In this document: one piece after another, positions 7,827 through 15,873 of the stretch
How positions within the stretch are numbered: the stretch's first letter is position 1
Layout of the letters: the number at the start of each line of letters is the position of its first letter
Assembly (NCBI GenBank): GCA_016185145.1
Contig: JACPOB010000086.1
Span: forward strand, 1-50,405
Direction of reading: 5' to 3'
Source: Rhodospirillales bacterium
Lineage (GTDB): Bacteria > Pseudomonadota > Alphaproteobacteria > Reyranellales > Reyranellaceae
Length of the DNA stretch: 50,405 nt
Made by a program: the position numbers and the translations under genes
The notes under the pieces: model-generated
What the model was told of the DNA's origin: nothing
Database searches by the model: none
Seen by the model: the letters and a program-made list of their open reading frames with translations, nothing else

Positions 7827-9026
7827 TTAGTACACCGACTCCAGGATCGGCACTATTTCCTGTGCTCCATTGATCGTGCGCGGATTGGAGAAGGTCCAGT
7901 CATCCTTCATGCAGTTCGTGGCGATGCGCTGCAGGTCGTCACGCCTGACGCCGACGTCGCGCAATCGACGCGGCAAGCCGAGGCCGGCGATGAAGCGATC
8001 GAGCACCTCGGGCGCGGGCTGGTCGGCCGCACCGAGTGCCGCGCTGATCTCGGCCTGGCGATCGACATTGACCTCGGCGTTGAACGCCAGCACGGCCGGG
8101 AGCATGACGCACGACGTGTAGCCGTGCGGCACGCCGGCGCTGCCGCCCAGCACGTGGCCGATGGCATGGCTCGCGCCCATCCGCGTGCCGGTGACGATGC
8201 CGGTCATCGAGATCCAGGCGCCGATCTGGCAGTCGAGCCGCGCCGCGAGGTCGGTCGGATCGCGCTTCATCGCCGGCAGCCCGCGGCCGAGCAGGCGCAG
8301 CGCCTGCAGCGCCGTGCTGTCGGTGTAGGCGTTGCCGTCGATCGAGCAGTAGGTCTCGACGGCATGATCGACGGCGCGGATGCCGGTCGAGAGCCACAGC
8401 CATTCGGGCGTGTGCACGGTGATGGCGGGATCGAAGATCACCGCCAGCGGGATGATGCCGGGATGGATATACGCGTGCTTCAGCCGCAGCCTGGGCTCGG
8501 TGATGCCGGCGCGCGCGTTGAACTCGCCGCCGCTCAGCGTGGTCGGAACGCAGATCTGCCGCACGCGCGGCGCCCGATACTGCGGGAAGCTGCGCTTGCC
8601 CGTCGTCTCGTCGACGACGGTGCGGAAGGGTTCGAGCCCGTCCGGTTCGCGGATGTCGTGCTCCAGGCAGATGGTGACCGCCTTGCCGCCGTCGGTCGTC
8701 GAGCCGCCGCCGATGCTGACCAGCAGGTCGCAGCCCGCATCGCGCGCCTTGTTGGCGCAGGCGACCACCGCGTCGCGCGGGCTGTGCGCCGGCATGTCGT
8801 CGTGCACGCCGGCGCAGCGCGTTCCCAACGCGCCGGCGATCTGCCGGACCGCATCGGTTTCACGGTTGAGCGTCTTGCCGGCGAGGATGAACACCCGGTT
8901 GGCGCCGAGCCGCTCGGCTGCCTGAGCGACAGCCTCGGCGGCCGGGCGGCCGAACACCACCCGGTCCATCCCGGTGAAGACGATCTCGCCGGCGCGCACG
9001 GGGCCAACACGCACGGGGATCGTCAC
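7827..9026 (-). CDS. Iron-containing alcohol dehydrogenase family, maleylacetate reductase-like
   Basis: A 399-residue group III (Fe-ADH) enzyme. The NAD(P) domain carries SIGGGSTTDGGKA (GGGS motif), and the metal site is in GIRAVDHAVE and ASHAIGHVLGG (Asp and His ligands). An early VVFGRPAAEAV segment resembles maleylacetate reductases, which reduce maleylacetate to 3-oxoadipate. The start is GTG at 9026, overlapping the upstream DUF6295 stop by 4 nt (GTGA), which fixes the start and indicates translational coupling. With the dienelactone hydrolase upstream this recreates the last two steps of hydroxyquinol or chlorocatechol degradation, in which dienelactone gives maleylacetate and then 3-oxoadipate. 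The operon inference is stronger than the sequence-only substrate call, since other Fe-ADHs look similar. Confidence 0.82.
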   Translation of the reverse strand: MTIPVRVGPVRAGEIVFTGMDRVVFGRPAAEAVAQAAERLGANRVFILAGKTLNRETDAVRQIAGALGTRCAGVHDDMPAHSPRDAVVACANKARDAGCDLLVSIGGGSTTDGGKAVTICLEHDIREPDGLEPFRTVVDETTGKRSFPQYRAPRVRQICVPTTLSGGEFNARAGITEPRLRLKHAYIHPGIIPLAVIFDPAITVHTPEWLWLSTGIRAVDHAVETYCSIDGNAYTDSTALQALRLLGRGLPAMKRDPTDLAARLDCQIGAWISMTGIVTGTRMGASHAIGHVLGGSAGVPHGYTSCVMLPAVLAFNAEVNVDRQAEISAALGAADQPAPEVLDRFIAGLGLPRRLRDVGVRRDDLQRIATNCMKDDWTFSNPRTINGAQEIVPILESVY

Positions 9027-9328
9027 GCCGCCCGAACGAGGTTCACGACGGCGCCTTTGCCTCGCACTTCCGCCTCCTCGAACTCGGCCGCGGCGATTGC
9101 CCGGTCGAGAGCGGCGCGCAACGCCTTGGCCGAGTCCAGGGTGATCTCGACTCCGGCACGGGCCCCGGCATCGAGGCTCGTATTCATGAAGTCGAGCGTG
9201 ATGACGTCACCCAGCAGCGCATGACGGGCATGGTCGTAGGCGACCACCGCCCGCGTGAGCGGAAACCACTCGTCGCCGCGCTTGGCCATGCCCTCGGCGC
9301 GGGCGATCTCGATGATCGACGTGCACAT
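9023..9328 (-). CDS. DUF6295-family small protein
   Basis: A 101-residue cytoplasmic protein starting MCTSIIE. It contains the WFPLTRAVVAYDHARHALLGD segment and an LDFMN stretch, which I recall as features of DUF6295, a family of unknown function often beside dienelactone hydrolases and other alpha/beta hydrolases. It sits 11 bp after the dienelactone hydrolase stop and overlaps the dehydrogenase start by 4 nt, so it is the middle gene of a three-gene operon. No catalytic motif is recognised. It could be an accessory or small-molecule-binding protein. Confidence 0.7.
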   Translation of the reverse strand: MCTSIIEIARAEGMAKRGDEWFPLTRAVVAYDHARHALLGDVITLDFMNTSLDAGARAGVEITLDSAKALRAALDRAIAAAEFEEAEVRGKGAVVNLVRAA

Positions 9329-9339
9329 GGCGCGGCCTC

Positions 9340-10101
9340 CTACTTCCTGGCCAGGTGCTTGCCGAAGAAGGCGTGCACCTTGTTCCAGCCGTCCATGCAC
9401 TGCTCGACCCGGTAGAGCGGCCGGTGCCAGTAGAAGAAGCCGTGGCCGGCGCCGTCGTAGCGGTGGAACTCGTAGTCCTTGCCGAGCTTCTTGAGCTCGG
9501 CCTCGTGCTGGTTGACCTGCTCGGGGCTCGGCGCGCGGTCGTCGTTGCCGAACAAGCCGAGCAGGGGGCAGGAGAGGTCCTTGGTCATGTCGATCGGCGC
9601 GACCGGCGTCTTGGCGTTGAGCTCCTCCTTGCCCATCACCACGCGGCCACCCCACAGGTCGATGCAGGCATCGACGTCCTTCTTCTGGCAGGCATAGATG
9701 AAGGCATGCCGGCCGCCCGAGCAGGAGCCGAACACGCCGACCTTGCCGTTCAGGTTGGGCTGGGCGCGCATCCAGGCCACGGCGGCCGCGGTGTCGCCGA
9801 CCATCTGGGAATCGGCGATGCCGCCGTCGGCACGCACCTTGGCGGCGACGTCGTCGGGGTTGCCGTCGCTGCCGCCGCCCTCGCGCTCATAGAGGTTGGC
9901 GCAGATCGCGATATAGCCGTGGTGAGCGAAGCGGCGCGTCGTCTCGATGTAGAGTTCGCTCCAGCCCGGCAGGTGATGGATCAGCACCACGCCCGGGAAG
10001 GGACCTGCGCCGGCCGGCTTGGCCACGTAGGCGGTGATGGGGGTGCCCTTGTCGCCCTTGAGGGTCACGTTTTCACAAGTCATGCCGCGGTAAAATGACA
10101 T
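9340..10101 (-). CDS. Dienelactone hydrolase family protein
   Basis: A 253-residue alpha/beta hydrolase. The nucleophile motif is GSCSGG with Cys127 in place of serine, as in carboxymethylenebutenolidase. The acid is in GNDDRAP (D187 or D188) and the base is H220 in GAGHGF, completing a Cys-Asp-His triad. No signal peptide is seen. The ATG at 10101 is preceded by GGAGGAAG. It heads the operon with DUF6295 and the maleylacetate reductase-like dehydrogenase, which supports ring-cleavage lactone hydrolysis. The family also includes broad esterases, so substrate identity is inference. Confidence 0.85.
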   Translation of the reverse strand: MSFYRGMTCENVTLKGDKGTPITAYVAKPAGAGPFPGVVLIHHLPGWSELYIETTRRFAHHGYIAICANLYEREGGGSDGNPDDVAAKVRADGGIADSQMVGDTAAAVAWMRAQPNLNGKVGVFGSCSGGRHAFIYACQKKDVDACIDLWGGRVVMGKEELNAKTPVAPIDMTKDLSCPLLGLFGNDDRAPSPEQVNQHEAELKKLGKDYEFHRYDGAGHGFFYWHRPLYRVEQCMDGWNKVHAFFGKHLARK

Positions 10102-10131
10102 CGATCTTCCTCCGTCCTGCTTGAATCGTTG

Positions 10132-11694
10132 CTAGCCGGGGCCGACGCGCGTCAGCCGCCCCAGACCATACTCGTTGAGATCCTCGATCGTGACCTCACT
10201 TGCCTTGCCGTCCGGCCCGATCAGGAAGCTCACGCCCATGCGCGCCTTCGGCGCTTCCTGCATGGGCGAGTACACAAACACGTCGCGATTGAAGTGCGCC
10301 AGCGGAAAGCGCCTGCCGGCCGGTCCGAGATGCAGATACAGCGCTCCCCCCGAATCAGTGACCTTCGCCTCGCCGACATAGTCGTTGCGATAGTCGCCGA
10401 GATAAGCCGACATCGGCAGGGCCGCAGCCGGCGAGGCGGGCGGCGCTTCATAGACGAGCGACGGTTTCATCATCTCCTTGTAGCCGGTCTCGAAGATCTC
10501 GTCGGCATAAGCCACCCAGTCTCGTGTGGGGCTGCCGGTGAAGACCAGATCGAAGAACGTCTTGGCGATTCCCTCGGGCGCGCCCGTCGGAAAGGCGTTG
10601 GACAGCACGACGATTCCGAGCTGCTCGGCTGGAAGCAGGTGCACGAGCGTGCGCGCGCCGGCGCTGAACGCGCCGGCGTGGGCCCATTCGACGCCGTGCT
10701 CGCGATAGTCGACGTTCCAGCCGAGCGCGTAAAAGGAAGCGGCGCCCGTCGAGGGGTCGACGCTGCGCACGCTCGCCGGAACGTGCGTCTGCAGCAGCGC
10801 TTCCCTGTCGATCATCTGACGAGCCTGGTGTCGCCCGCCGGCCAGCAGCAGGCGCACCCAGTGCGCCATGTCGCGGACGCTCGAGCTTGCACCGCCCGCG
10901 GGAGACTGCGCGTCGGCGTTGCGTCGGGTGAACGATGCCCATTCGCCGTCGGCGCGTACGTGCAGGGCGGCGCGATTGGACCGGTTCATGAAGTCGCGAT
11001 AGCGCGAGCTGGTCGAGGCCATCCCGAGGGGCTTGTAGAGCCTTTCCTCGCAGGCCTCCTCCCAGCTTTTGCCCGAGAACCTGGCCGCCGCGACGGCAGC
11101 CTCGGTCAGGCCGAAATTGCTGTACGAGTAGCCGTTGCGGAAGCCGTAAGCCGGCTTTGCCAGGCGCAGCCGGTGCAGGATCTCGCCCTGGGTGAAGCCG
11201 AGCTCCTCGATGTCGTCGCCGACATGGCCGGGCAATCCACTGCGATGGGCGAACAGGTCGCGGATCGTCACGTTGGCCGCCGCGAGCTCGTCCTGCAGCG
11301 CGAAGCCGGGATCGATGTCGCGGATGCGGCTGTCCCATGAAACCCCATCGTCGCTCACCAGGCCCGCGACCACGGTCGCGGCCAGCGGCTTTGAGACCGA
11401 CGCGAGCTGGAAGACGGTGTCTGCGTCGACGGCCGCAGGCTTGCCGATCTCGCGCACCCCGAAGCCGTCTAGCAGGACGGTTTCGTCGCGATGGACGATG
11501 GTGATCGCGAGGCCGGGCACGAGTTTCTTGTCGACGATCCGCCGCGCGAGTTCCCTGAGATTGGGCAGCGCTGCGGCGACCTTCTCCTTCGTCGCCGCCT
11601 CGGCGAGGGCCGGCAACGGAACCCACGATGCCGCGCTTCCGGCAAGGAGCGTCCGCCGGGCAAGCGATCGGCCTCGATCAAGGCGCAAAGTCAT
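10132..11694 (-). CDS. Exported serine hydrolase, class C beta-lactamase fold
   Basis: A 520-residue protein. The N-terminus has consecutive arginines and a hydrophobic stretch ending PALAEA, a Tat or Sec export signal. The beta-lactamase/penicillin-binding (Pfam Beta-lactamase) domain covers about 40-370 with the SxxK motif S99-V-S-K102 and YSN at 191-193; an HAGAF segment near residue 330 takes the place of the KTG triad. Residues about 400-520 form a C-terminal beta-rich domain (YLGDYRNDYVGEAKV) of the type found in esterase/D-aminopeptidase-like members. It is probably a periplasmic esterase or peptidase rather than an antibiotic-resistance enzyme. It stands alone, 30 bp upstream of the hydrolase operon on the same strand, so co-transcription is possible. 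Confidence 0.85.
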   Translation of the reverse strand: MTLRLDRGRSLARRTLLAGSAASWVPLPALAEAATKEKVAAALPNLRELARRIVDKKLVPGLAITIVHRDETVLLDGFGVREIGKPAAVDADTVFQLASVSKPLAATVVAGLVSDDGVSWDSRIRDIDPGFALQDELAAANVTIRDLFAHRSGLPGHVGDDIEELGFTQGEILHRLRLAKPAYGFRNGYSYSNFGLTEAAVAAARFSGKSWEEACEERLYKPLGMASTSSRYRDFMNRSNRAALHVRADGEWASFTRRNADAQSPAGGASSSVRDMAHWVRLLLAGGRHQARQMIDREALLQTHVPASVRSVDPSTGAASFYALGWNVDYREHGVEWAHAGAFSAGARTLVHLLPAEQLGIVVLSNAFPTGAPEGIAKTFFDLVFTGSPTRDWVAYADEIFETGYKEMMKPSLVYEAPPASPAAALPMSAYLGDYRNDYVGEAKVTDSGGALYLHLGPAGRRFPLAHFNRDVFVYSPMQEAPKARMGVSFLIGPDGKASEVTIEDLNEYGLGRLTRVGPG

Positions 11695-12081
11695 CGGCTG
11701 AAATTGGTCGAAAGCGCACTCCCGGGAGCGGCCAAGATGGGGTCTCGCCCTACTGATGCGACCCGCGGTGGCCGCTCCCGGCGTGGCGTCCGTGTGGTCC
11801 CGCTATGCTGATGCCCGAACGTCTGCGTCAGCAATCGTTGCGGCACGATGGCCCGGTGGAAGCATGCGAACCTCCTTTTGTTGCTGACGACGATAGGCGA
11901 ATCCAGACACGAGATGCCGGGGCTGTCAATGCCGCGCAGGCATGGCGCGCTGTGTTCAAAAGGGGGAAATCGAAATCCCGCCCATTGGCCGATGTTCGAC
12001 CGGTGAGGGTATGCTCACCGTCGGAGTAGGAGGACGCGTTCACGAGCACAAAGAAAAGAACATAGACGGGGGAGGAGTCCC
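11695..12081. other. 387-bp divergent intergenic region
   Basis: It separates the serine hydrolase start (11694) from the Bug receptor start (12082). Short open frames here have no recognisable protein sequence or ribosome site. Visible elements are the hairpin at 12001-12020 and the GGGGGAGGAG ribosome site at 12069-12078. The stretch 11870-11960 is slightly AT-richer and probably holds the promoters, but I see no convincing -35/-10 pair. Confidence 0.5.
12001..12020. promoter_or_regulatory. 7-bp perfect inverted repeat upstream of the Bug receptor pair
   Basis: CGGTGAG (12001-12007), spacer GGTATG, CTCACCG (12014-12020). It lies 62 bp before the start codon. It could be an operator or an mRNA leader hairpin; nothing distinguishes these. 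Confidence 0.35.
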
Positions 12082-13044
12082 ATGCCGAGGGTCATCGTTG
12101 CGGCGCTTGCCGCGCTGTTGCTGCTGTCGCACGCCGAAGCTCGAGCGCAAGCGTACCCATCGAAGCCCATCAGGCTCGTCATTCCGTTCGGTGCGGGTTC
12201 GGCGACCGACGCGCTCGCCCGCATCATCGGCCAGGATATCGAGCAGACGCTCGGCCAGCCGATCATCGTGGTGCAGAAGCCCGGCGCCGACGGCGCGCTG
12301 GCGGCCGGCGAGGTCAAGCGTGCGGCGCCCGACGGCTACACCTTGCTGTTCGGCACCAACAGCCCGCTCGCCGTCGCGCCGAACATGCAGAAGGACCCTC
12401 CTTACAACGTCCTCACCGATTTCACTCCCATAAGCTTTCTCGGTGAGAACAGCTTCTTCCTCGTCGTCCATCCGTCGGTGCCGGCGAACTCGCTCGCCGA
12501 GCTCATCGCCGTCGCCAAGGCAAGCCCCAGGCCGTTGAACTACGCGGCGGGCAACACCTATGCGTTCGTGTCGATGGCGATGCTGGCGATGAGGAACAAG
12601 ATCGAGCTCGAGGCCATCCGCTACAAATCGGAGCCAGACGCGATCGCCGACCTGCTGTCGGGTCGGGTGCAGGTCATGAACGGCACCGCGACATCGGTTG
12701 CCGTGCACGTGAAGGCCGGCAAGCTGAAGGCGCTCGCCACCATGCTCGACGTGCGCAGTCCGCTGATGCCGGACCTTCCCACGCTCATCGAGTCGGGCCA
12801 GAGCCAGTTCCCGATCGTGCCGTGGTTCGCGCTGGTCGGTCCGGCCGACCTGCCGGCCGATGTCGTGGGTACCATGAACAAGGCGATGGTGGCGGCACTC
12901 GCCAAACCCGCGGTGCGGGAGCAGGTGGAACGGCATGGTTTCATGCCCAAGTCATCCTCGCCGGCGGCGCTTGCGACCTACATGAAGGATCAGCTCGCCG
13001 TCTGGAAAGCCGCCTTGAAAGACTCCGGCATCGACCCGCAATGA
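12082..13044 (+). CDS. Bug/TctC-family tripartite tricarboxylate receptor, first of a pair
   Basis: A 320-residue periplasmic binding protein with signal peptide (1-23, ending ARAQA). Diagnostic Bug motifs are present: YPSKPIRLVIPFGAGSATD, QPIIVVQKPGADGALAAGEV, APDGYTLLFG and RSPLMPDLPTL. The family binds carboxylates and aromatic acids with high affinity and may feed TctAB carriers or act as sensors. The start is set by a GGGGGAGGAG site at 12069. It overlaps the second receptor by ATGA (13041-13044). No tctA/tctB is nearby, the usual situation for the expanded orphan Bug genes of proteobacteria. The ligand cannot be read from sequence. Confidence 0.92.
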   Translation: MPRVIVAALAALLLLSHAEARAQAYPSKPIRLVIPFGAGSATDALARIIGQDIEQTLGQPIIVVQKPGADGALAAGEVKRAAPDGYTLLFGTNSPLAVAPNMQKDPPYNVLTDFTPISFLGENSFFLVVHPSVPANSLAELIAVAKASPRPLNYAAGNTYAFVSMAMLAMRNKIELEAIRYKSEPDAIADLLSGRVQVMNGTATSVAVHVKAGKLKALATMLDVRSPLMPDLPTLIESGQSQFPIVPWFALVGPADLPADVVGTMNKAMVAALAKPAVREQVERHGFMPKSSSPAALATYMKDQLAVWKAALKDSGIDPQ

Positions 13045-14003
13045 CGAAAACGCTTGCTCTCCTCGCGCTGGCGGCATCGCTACTGACGGCGGGCGCGGCA
13101 CACGCGGAGTATCCCGACAAGCCGGTGCGCATCATCGTGCCCTTCATCGCCGGGAGCGCACCCGATGTCGCGGCGCGGCAGGTGGCGCAGCGTCTGACCG
13201 CAAGCTTCGGCCAGCAGTTCGTCGTCGACAACAAGCCGGGCGTCGCCGGCAACATCGGCGCCGAGGTCGCGGCCCGCGCCGCGCCCGACGGCTACAGCCT
13301 GATGCTGATGACCAGCAGCCACATCCTCAGCCCATTGCTCTACGCAAAGGTGAACTACGACCCGCTGAAAGACTTCGTGCCGGTGACCATGATCACCCGC
13401 ATCCCCTCGCTGATGGTCGTGCCGCCGTCGTCGGCCGCCAAGTCGGCCATGGAGTTCGTGGCGCTCGCCAAGTCGATGCCCGGCAAGCTGAACTACGGCT
13501 CCGGCGGCGCCGGCAGCCTGGCGCATCTGTCGGCCGAGGCTTTCAGGTTGGCGGCGGGAATCGACTACACCCATGTGCCCTACAAGGGCGCGCCGGACAT
13601 CGTGCTGGCGCTGCTCGGCAAGCAGATCGACGTCGGCTTTCCGACCATGCCGACTGCTTTCCGGCCGGCGCAGCAGGGCGCCTTGCGCGCGCTGGCGGTG
13701 ACCAGCGCCAGGCGTTCCAAGGTGATGCCGGAGGTGCCGACCCTGCTCGAGGCGATGCCCAACGGCTTCGAGCTCGACGCCTGGCTCGCCCTGGCGGCAC
13801 CCGCCGGCACGCCTCTACAGATCGTCACGCGCCTCCATTCCGCTTTGGCCGAGAGCTTGAAGGATCCGGGGTTCCGCAGCGCGCTGGACAGCGACGGTTC
13901 GGAGGTCGTGCTCAACAGTCCGGCGGAGTTCACCGCCCTGCTGCAGACCGAGACGGCCAAATGGCAGGCCCTGATCACGCGGGTGGGCGTGAAGCTGGAG
14001 TGA
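13041..14003 (+). CDS. Bug/TctC-family tripartite tricarboxylate receptor, second of a pair
   Basis: A 320-residue protein, the same length as its neighbour, with signal peptide (1-22, ending AHA) and the motifs YPDKPVRIIVPFIAGSAPDV, KPGVAGNIGAEV, APDGYSLML, YGSGGAGSLAHL, VPYKGAPD and VPTLLEA. GSGG.G..HL and PYKG are ligand-loop signatures of the Bug fold and are better kept here than in the first gene (AAGNTYAFVSM, IRYKSEP), so the two probably bind different ligands. The ATG at 13041 overlaps the previous stop, giving translational coupling. Repeat family C follows 23 bp after the stop. Confidence 0.93.
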   Translation: MTKTLALLALAASLLTAGAAHAEYPDKPVRIIVPFIAGSAPDVAARQVAQRLTASFGQQFVVDNKPGVAGNIGAEVAARAAPDGYSLMLMTSSHILSPLLYAKVNYDPLKDFVPVTMITRIPSLMVVPPSSAAKSAMEFVALAKSMPGKLNYGSGGAGSLAHLSAEAFRLAAGIDYTHVPYKGAPDIVLALLGKQIDVGFPTMPTAFRPAQQGALRALAVTSARRSKVMPEVPTLLEAMPNGFELDAWLALAAPAGTPLQIVTRLHSALAESLKDPGFRSALDSDGSEVVLNSPAEFTALLQTETAKWQALITRVGVKLE

Positions 14004-14026
14004 GTAGACAAACTGCACCTCAAGTT

Positions 14027-14114
14027 CCTCTCCCCCGGTAGGGGGAGAGGCTAGGTGAGGGGGCTTCGAAAGTTCGTGCAACCCCCTCACCCAACCTCTC
14101 CCCCGGGGGAGAGG
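14027..14114. repeat. Palindromic CCTCTCCCCC repeat
   Basis: CCTCTCCCCC-GG-TAGGGGGAGAGG at the left and CCTCTCCCCCGGGGGAGAGG at the right flank a central GTGAGGGGGC...CCCCCTCAC pair, giving nested hairpins of about 88 bp. This is a widespread proteobacterial intergenic repeat type. It lies between convergent genes (stops 14003 and 14146) and may act as a bidirectional terminator. Confidence 0.75.
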
Positions 14115-14145
14115 AGCGTGAGAGTTTGTCGGCGTCCGTACGCGG

Positions 14146-15363
14146 TCAAATCCGTCGCCACAACGGCCAGGTCGCCGCCAGCGCCAGCAACCCAATCGTG
14201 CCCATCAGCGCTGTCGCGTACGGCGCGCCGATCCGGTCGGCGAGCCAGCCCAGCCAGACGAAGCCGATCGGGCCCGTGCCGATGCACACCGACAGCACGC
14301 CCATGATGCGCGAGCGCATCTCGACGGGCGCGGCGAGGTAGACCGTCGTCGCCTGCAGCGTGGCGAAGGCGGCACCGGCGAGGCCCGTCACCAGCAGCGC
14401 CGCGCCGGCCGAGAGCACTTCGGGCGCCAGCGCAAAGGCGATCAACGACAGGAGGTAGACCGCCACGCCGCCGACATAGGCGCGGGCGTGCCAGCCCGGC
14501 GTCAGCCACAACGCCAGAAGCACGGCGCCGACGAAGGAGCCGGCGCCGTCGACGCTGGTCAGCAGGCCGACGCCTTGCGGTCCGAGGAAAAGCTGATCGC
14601 GGCCGATCACGGGGATCATGCTGGTGAAAGGCCAGCCGAAGATATTGTAGATGATCGTCACCAGCATGATGGCGCTGAGCCGCCGGTCCTTGGCGACGAT
14701 GACGATGCTCTCCCAGGTGCGGGCCAGCACCGCCTCGGCACCGGGCGTCGCCGGCATGTGGGTGCGCACCATCAGCGTGGCGGCAATCGCCGTGGCGTAC
14801 ATCGCCACGCTCAGCACGAAGGCGCCTTCGATGCCGATGCCGGCCAGCAGCAGGCCGCCGACCGTGGGACCGACCATGCGGCTCGAATTGGCGGCGCCGA
14901 CATCCAGCGCCATCGCCGTCGCCATGCGATCGCGGCCCATGACCTCGCCCATGATGGTGCGTCGAAGCGGATTGTCTGTCGCCCAGCCGCAGCCGTTGAT
15001 GAAGCTCGCCACGGCGAAGTGCCAGACCTCGAGCGTTCCCACCCAGGCGATGACCGACAGCGCGGCCGACGTAACGGCGAGGAGCGCGACCATGGCGGCG
15101 AGCGTGAGCCGCCGGTCGAACCGCTCGGCGACAGCGCCGAGGAAGGCGCCGAACAGGCCCATCGGCAGCAGGCGCAGCATGGTGATCATGGCGACGATGA
15201 ACGCCGAGCCGGTCTGCTGGTAGACGACGACTCCCATCACCACCGTCTCCAGCCAGCGCACGGTCGAGACGATCATGCCGACGTACCACAGCCGCCAATA
15301 GTCCGCCGGAACGGAGCGCAGCAGCTGTCGAAAAGGTATATCGGGGGTGTTGTTCTCGCTCAT
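14146..15363 (-). CDS. MFS transporter (MFS_3/enterobactin-exporter-like)
   Basis: A 405-residue integral membrane protein with about 12 hydrophobic segments. Loop 2-3 has the MFS signature FGAFLGAVAERFDRRLTL, and a PLRRTIMGEVMGRDRMATAMAL stretch typical of the MFS_3 branch. ATG 15363 (MSENNTPDIPF) was chosen, because the open frame upstream runs through the divergent H-NS-like gene and is only its shadow. Likely an exporter of a small molecule or siderophore-like compound; the substrate is unknown. It is divergent from the H-NS-like gene, 88 bp between starts. Confidence 0.85.
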   Translation of the reverse strand: MSENNTPDIPFRQLLRSVPADYWRLWYVGMIVSTVRWLETVVMGVVVYQQTGSAFIVAMITMLRLLPMGLFGAFLGAVAERFDRRLTLAAMVALLAVTSAALSVIAWVGTLEVWHFAVASFINGCGWATDNPLRRTIMGEVMGRDRMATAMALDVGAANSSRMVGPTVGGLLLAGIGIEGAFVLSVAMYATAIAATLMVRTHMPATPGAEAVLARTWESIVIVAKDRRLSAIMLVTIIYNIFGWPFTSMIPVIGRDQLFLGPQGVGLLTSVDGAGSFVGAVLLALWLTPGWHARAYVGGVAVYLLSLIAFALAPEVLSAGAALLVTGLAGAAFATLQATTVYLAAPVEMRSRIMGVLSVCIGTGPIGFVWLGWLADRIGAPYATALMGTIGLLALAATWPLWRRI

Positions 15364-15380
15364 GCGGCCACAGTCGCCAT

Positions 15381-15409
15381 TTGCATCGGTGCGACAGTTC
15401 TTTAGTAGT
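15381..15409 (+). promoter_or_regulatory. Candidate sigma-70-type promoter for the H-NS-like gene
   Basis: TTGCAT (15381-15386), a 17-bp spacer and TAGTAG (15404-15409), in a locally AT-rich patch 43 bp before the ATG. It is a weak match and a prediction only. Confidence 0.35.
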
Positions 15410-15451
15410 TTAGTTGGGTGTGTGTGCGCGTGAGCTTTGGAAAGGTCAGTG

Positions 15452-15769
15452 ATGCTGCAGGTAAAATCGATGGCGTTCAACGAACTCGTCAAGGCGAAAG
15501 CCAAGATCGAGGCCGAGCTCGAGTTGCGTGCTGCGAAAGAACGTTCCAGGCTGATCGATGCGATCGGCAGGCTCCGCAAGATGTCGGCGACGCAGGTGAA
15601 CGGGACGAGCACGGGCCGATCTCATGCGCTCAAGGGCAAGAAGCTGCCGCCGCTCTATCGCAACCCCAAGAATCGCGCCGAGACCTGGGCCGGGCGCGGC
15701 AACCGGCCGAGATGGCTGGTTGCGGCCCTCAAGGGCGGCAAGAAGCTGGAGGCGTTCTCGATCAAATGA
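15452..15769 (+). CDS. H-NS/HvrA-family nucleoid-associated protein
   Basis: A 105-residue protein with a charged helical N-terminus (KAKAKIEAELELRAAKERSRL, residues about 14-34) for oligomerisation and a C-terminal H-NS DNA-binding domain (YRNPKNRAETWAGRGNRPRWLVAAL). The GRGNRP loop corresponds to the minor-groove contact of H-NS (Q/R-G-R). Length is normal for alphaproteobacterial H-NS-like regulators such as HvrA. The frame can begin at TTG 15437, but ATG 15452 follows GGAAAGG at the right distance. The alphaproteobacterial branch regulates and silences AT-rich genes; here it may also control the divergent MFS gene. Confidence 0.9.
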   Translation: MLQVKSMAFNELVKAKAKIEAELELRAAKERSRLIDAIGRLRKMSATQVNGTSTGRSHALKGKKLPPLYRNPKNRAETWAGRGNRPRWLVAALKGGKKLEAFSIK

Positions 15770-15873
15770 CGTGAACCGCCGGTGGGCCTTGGCAGGCCCG
15801 CGCTTTTCGCATGCGCCAGGAAGCCTGCCGGCGGTGTACTCTCGGGCAAAGTTTCTCCCGGGAGGAAGCGACG

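Noticed and set aside
7341..9224. 627-residue plus-strand open frame
   Set aside because: Antisense to the secreted protein and the Fe-ADH gene; no recognisable domain or ribosome site.
10132..11694. Beta-lactamase resistance gene
   Set aside because: The fold has SxxK and YxN, but the KTG position is not conserved and a C-terminal esterase-type domain is attached; an esterase or peptidase is more likely.
11805..12029. Small plus-strand frame (MLMPERLRQQ...) in the divergent intergenic gap
   Set aside because: No ribosome site, no family resemblance, and it overlaps the region expected to hold promoters.
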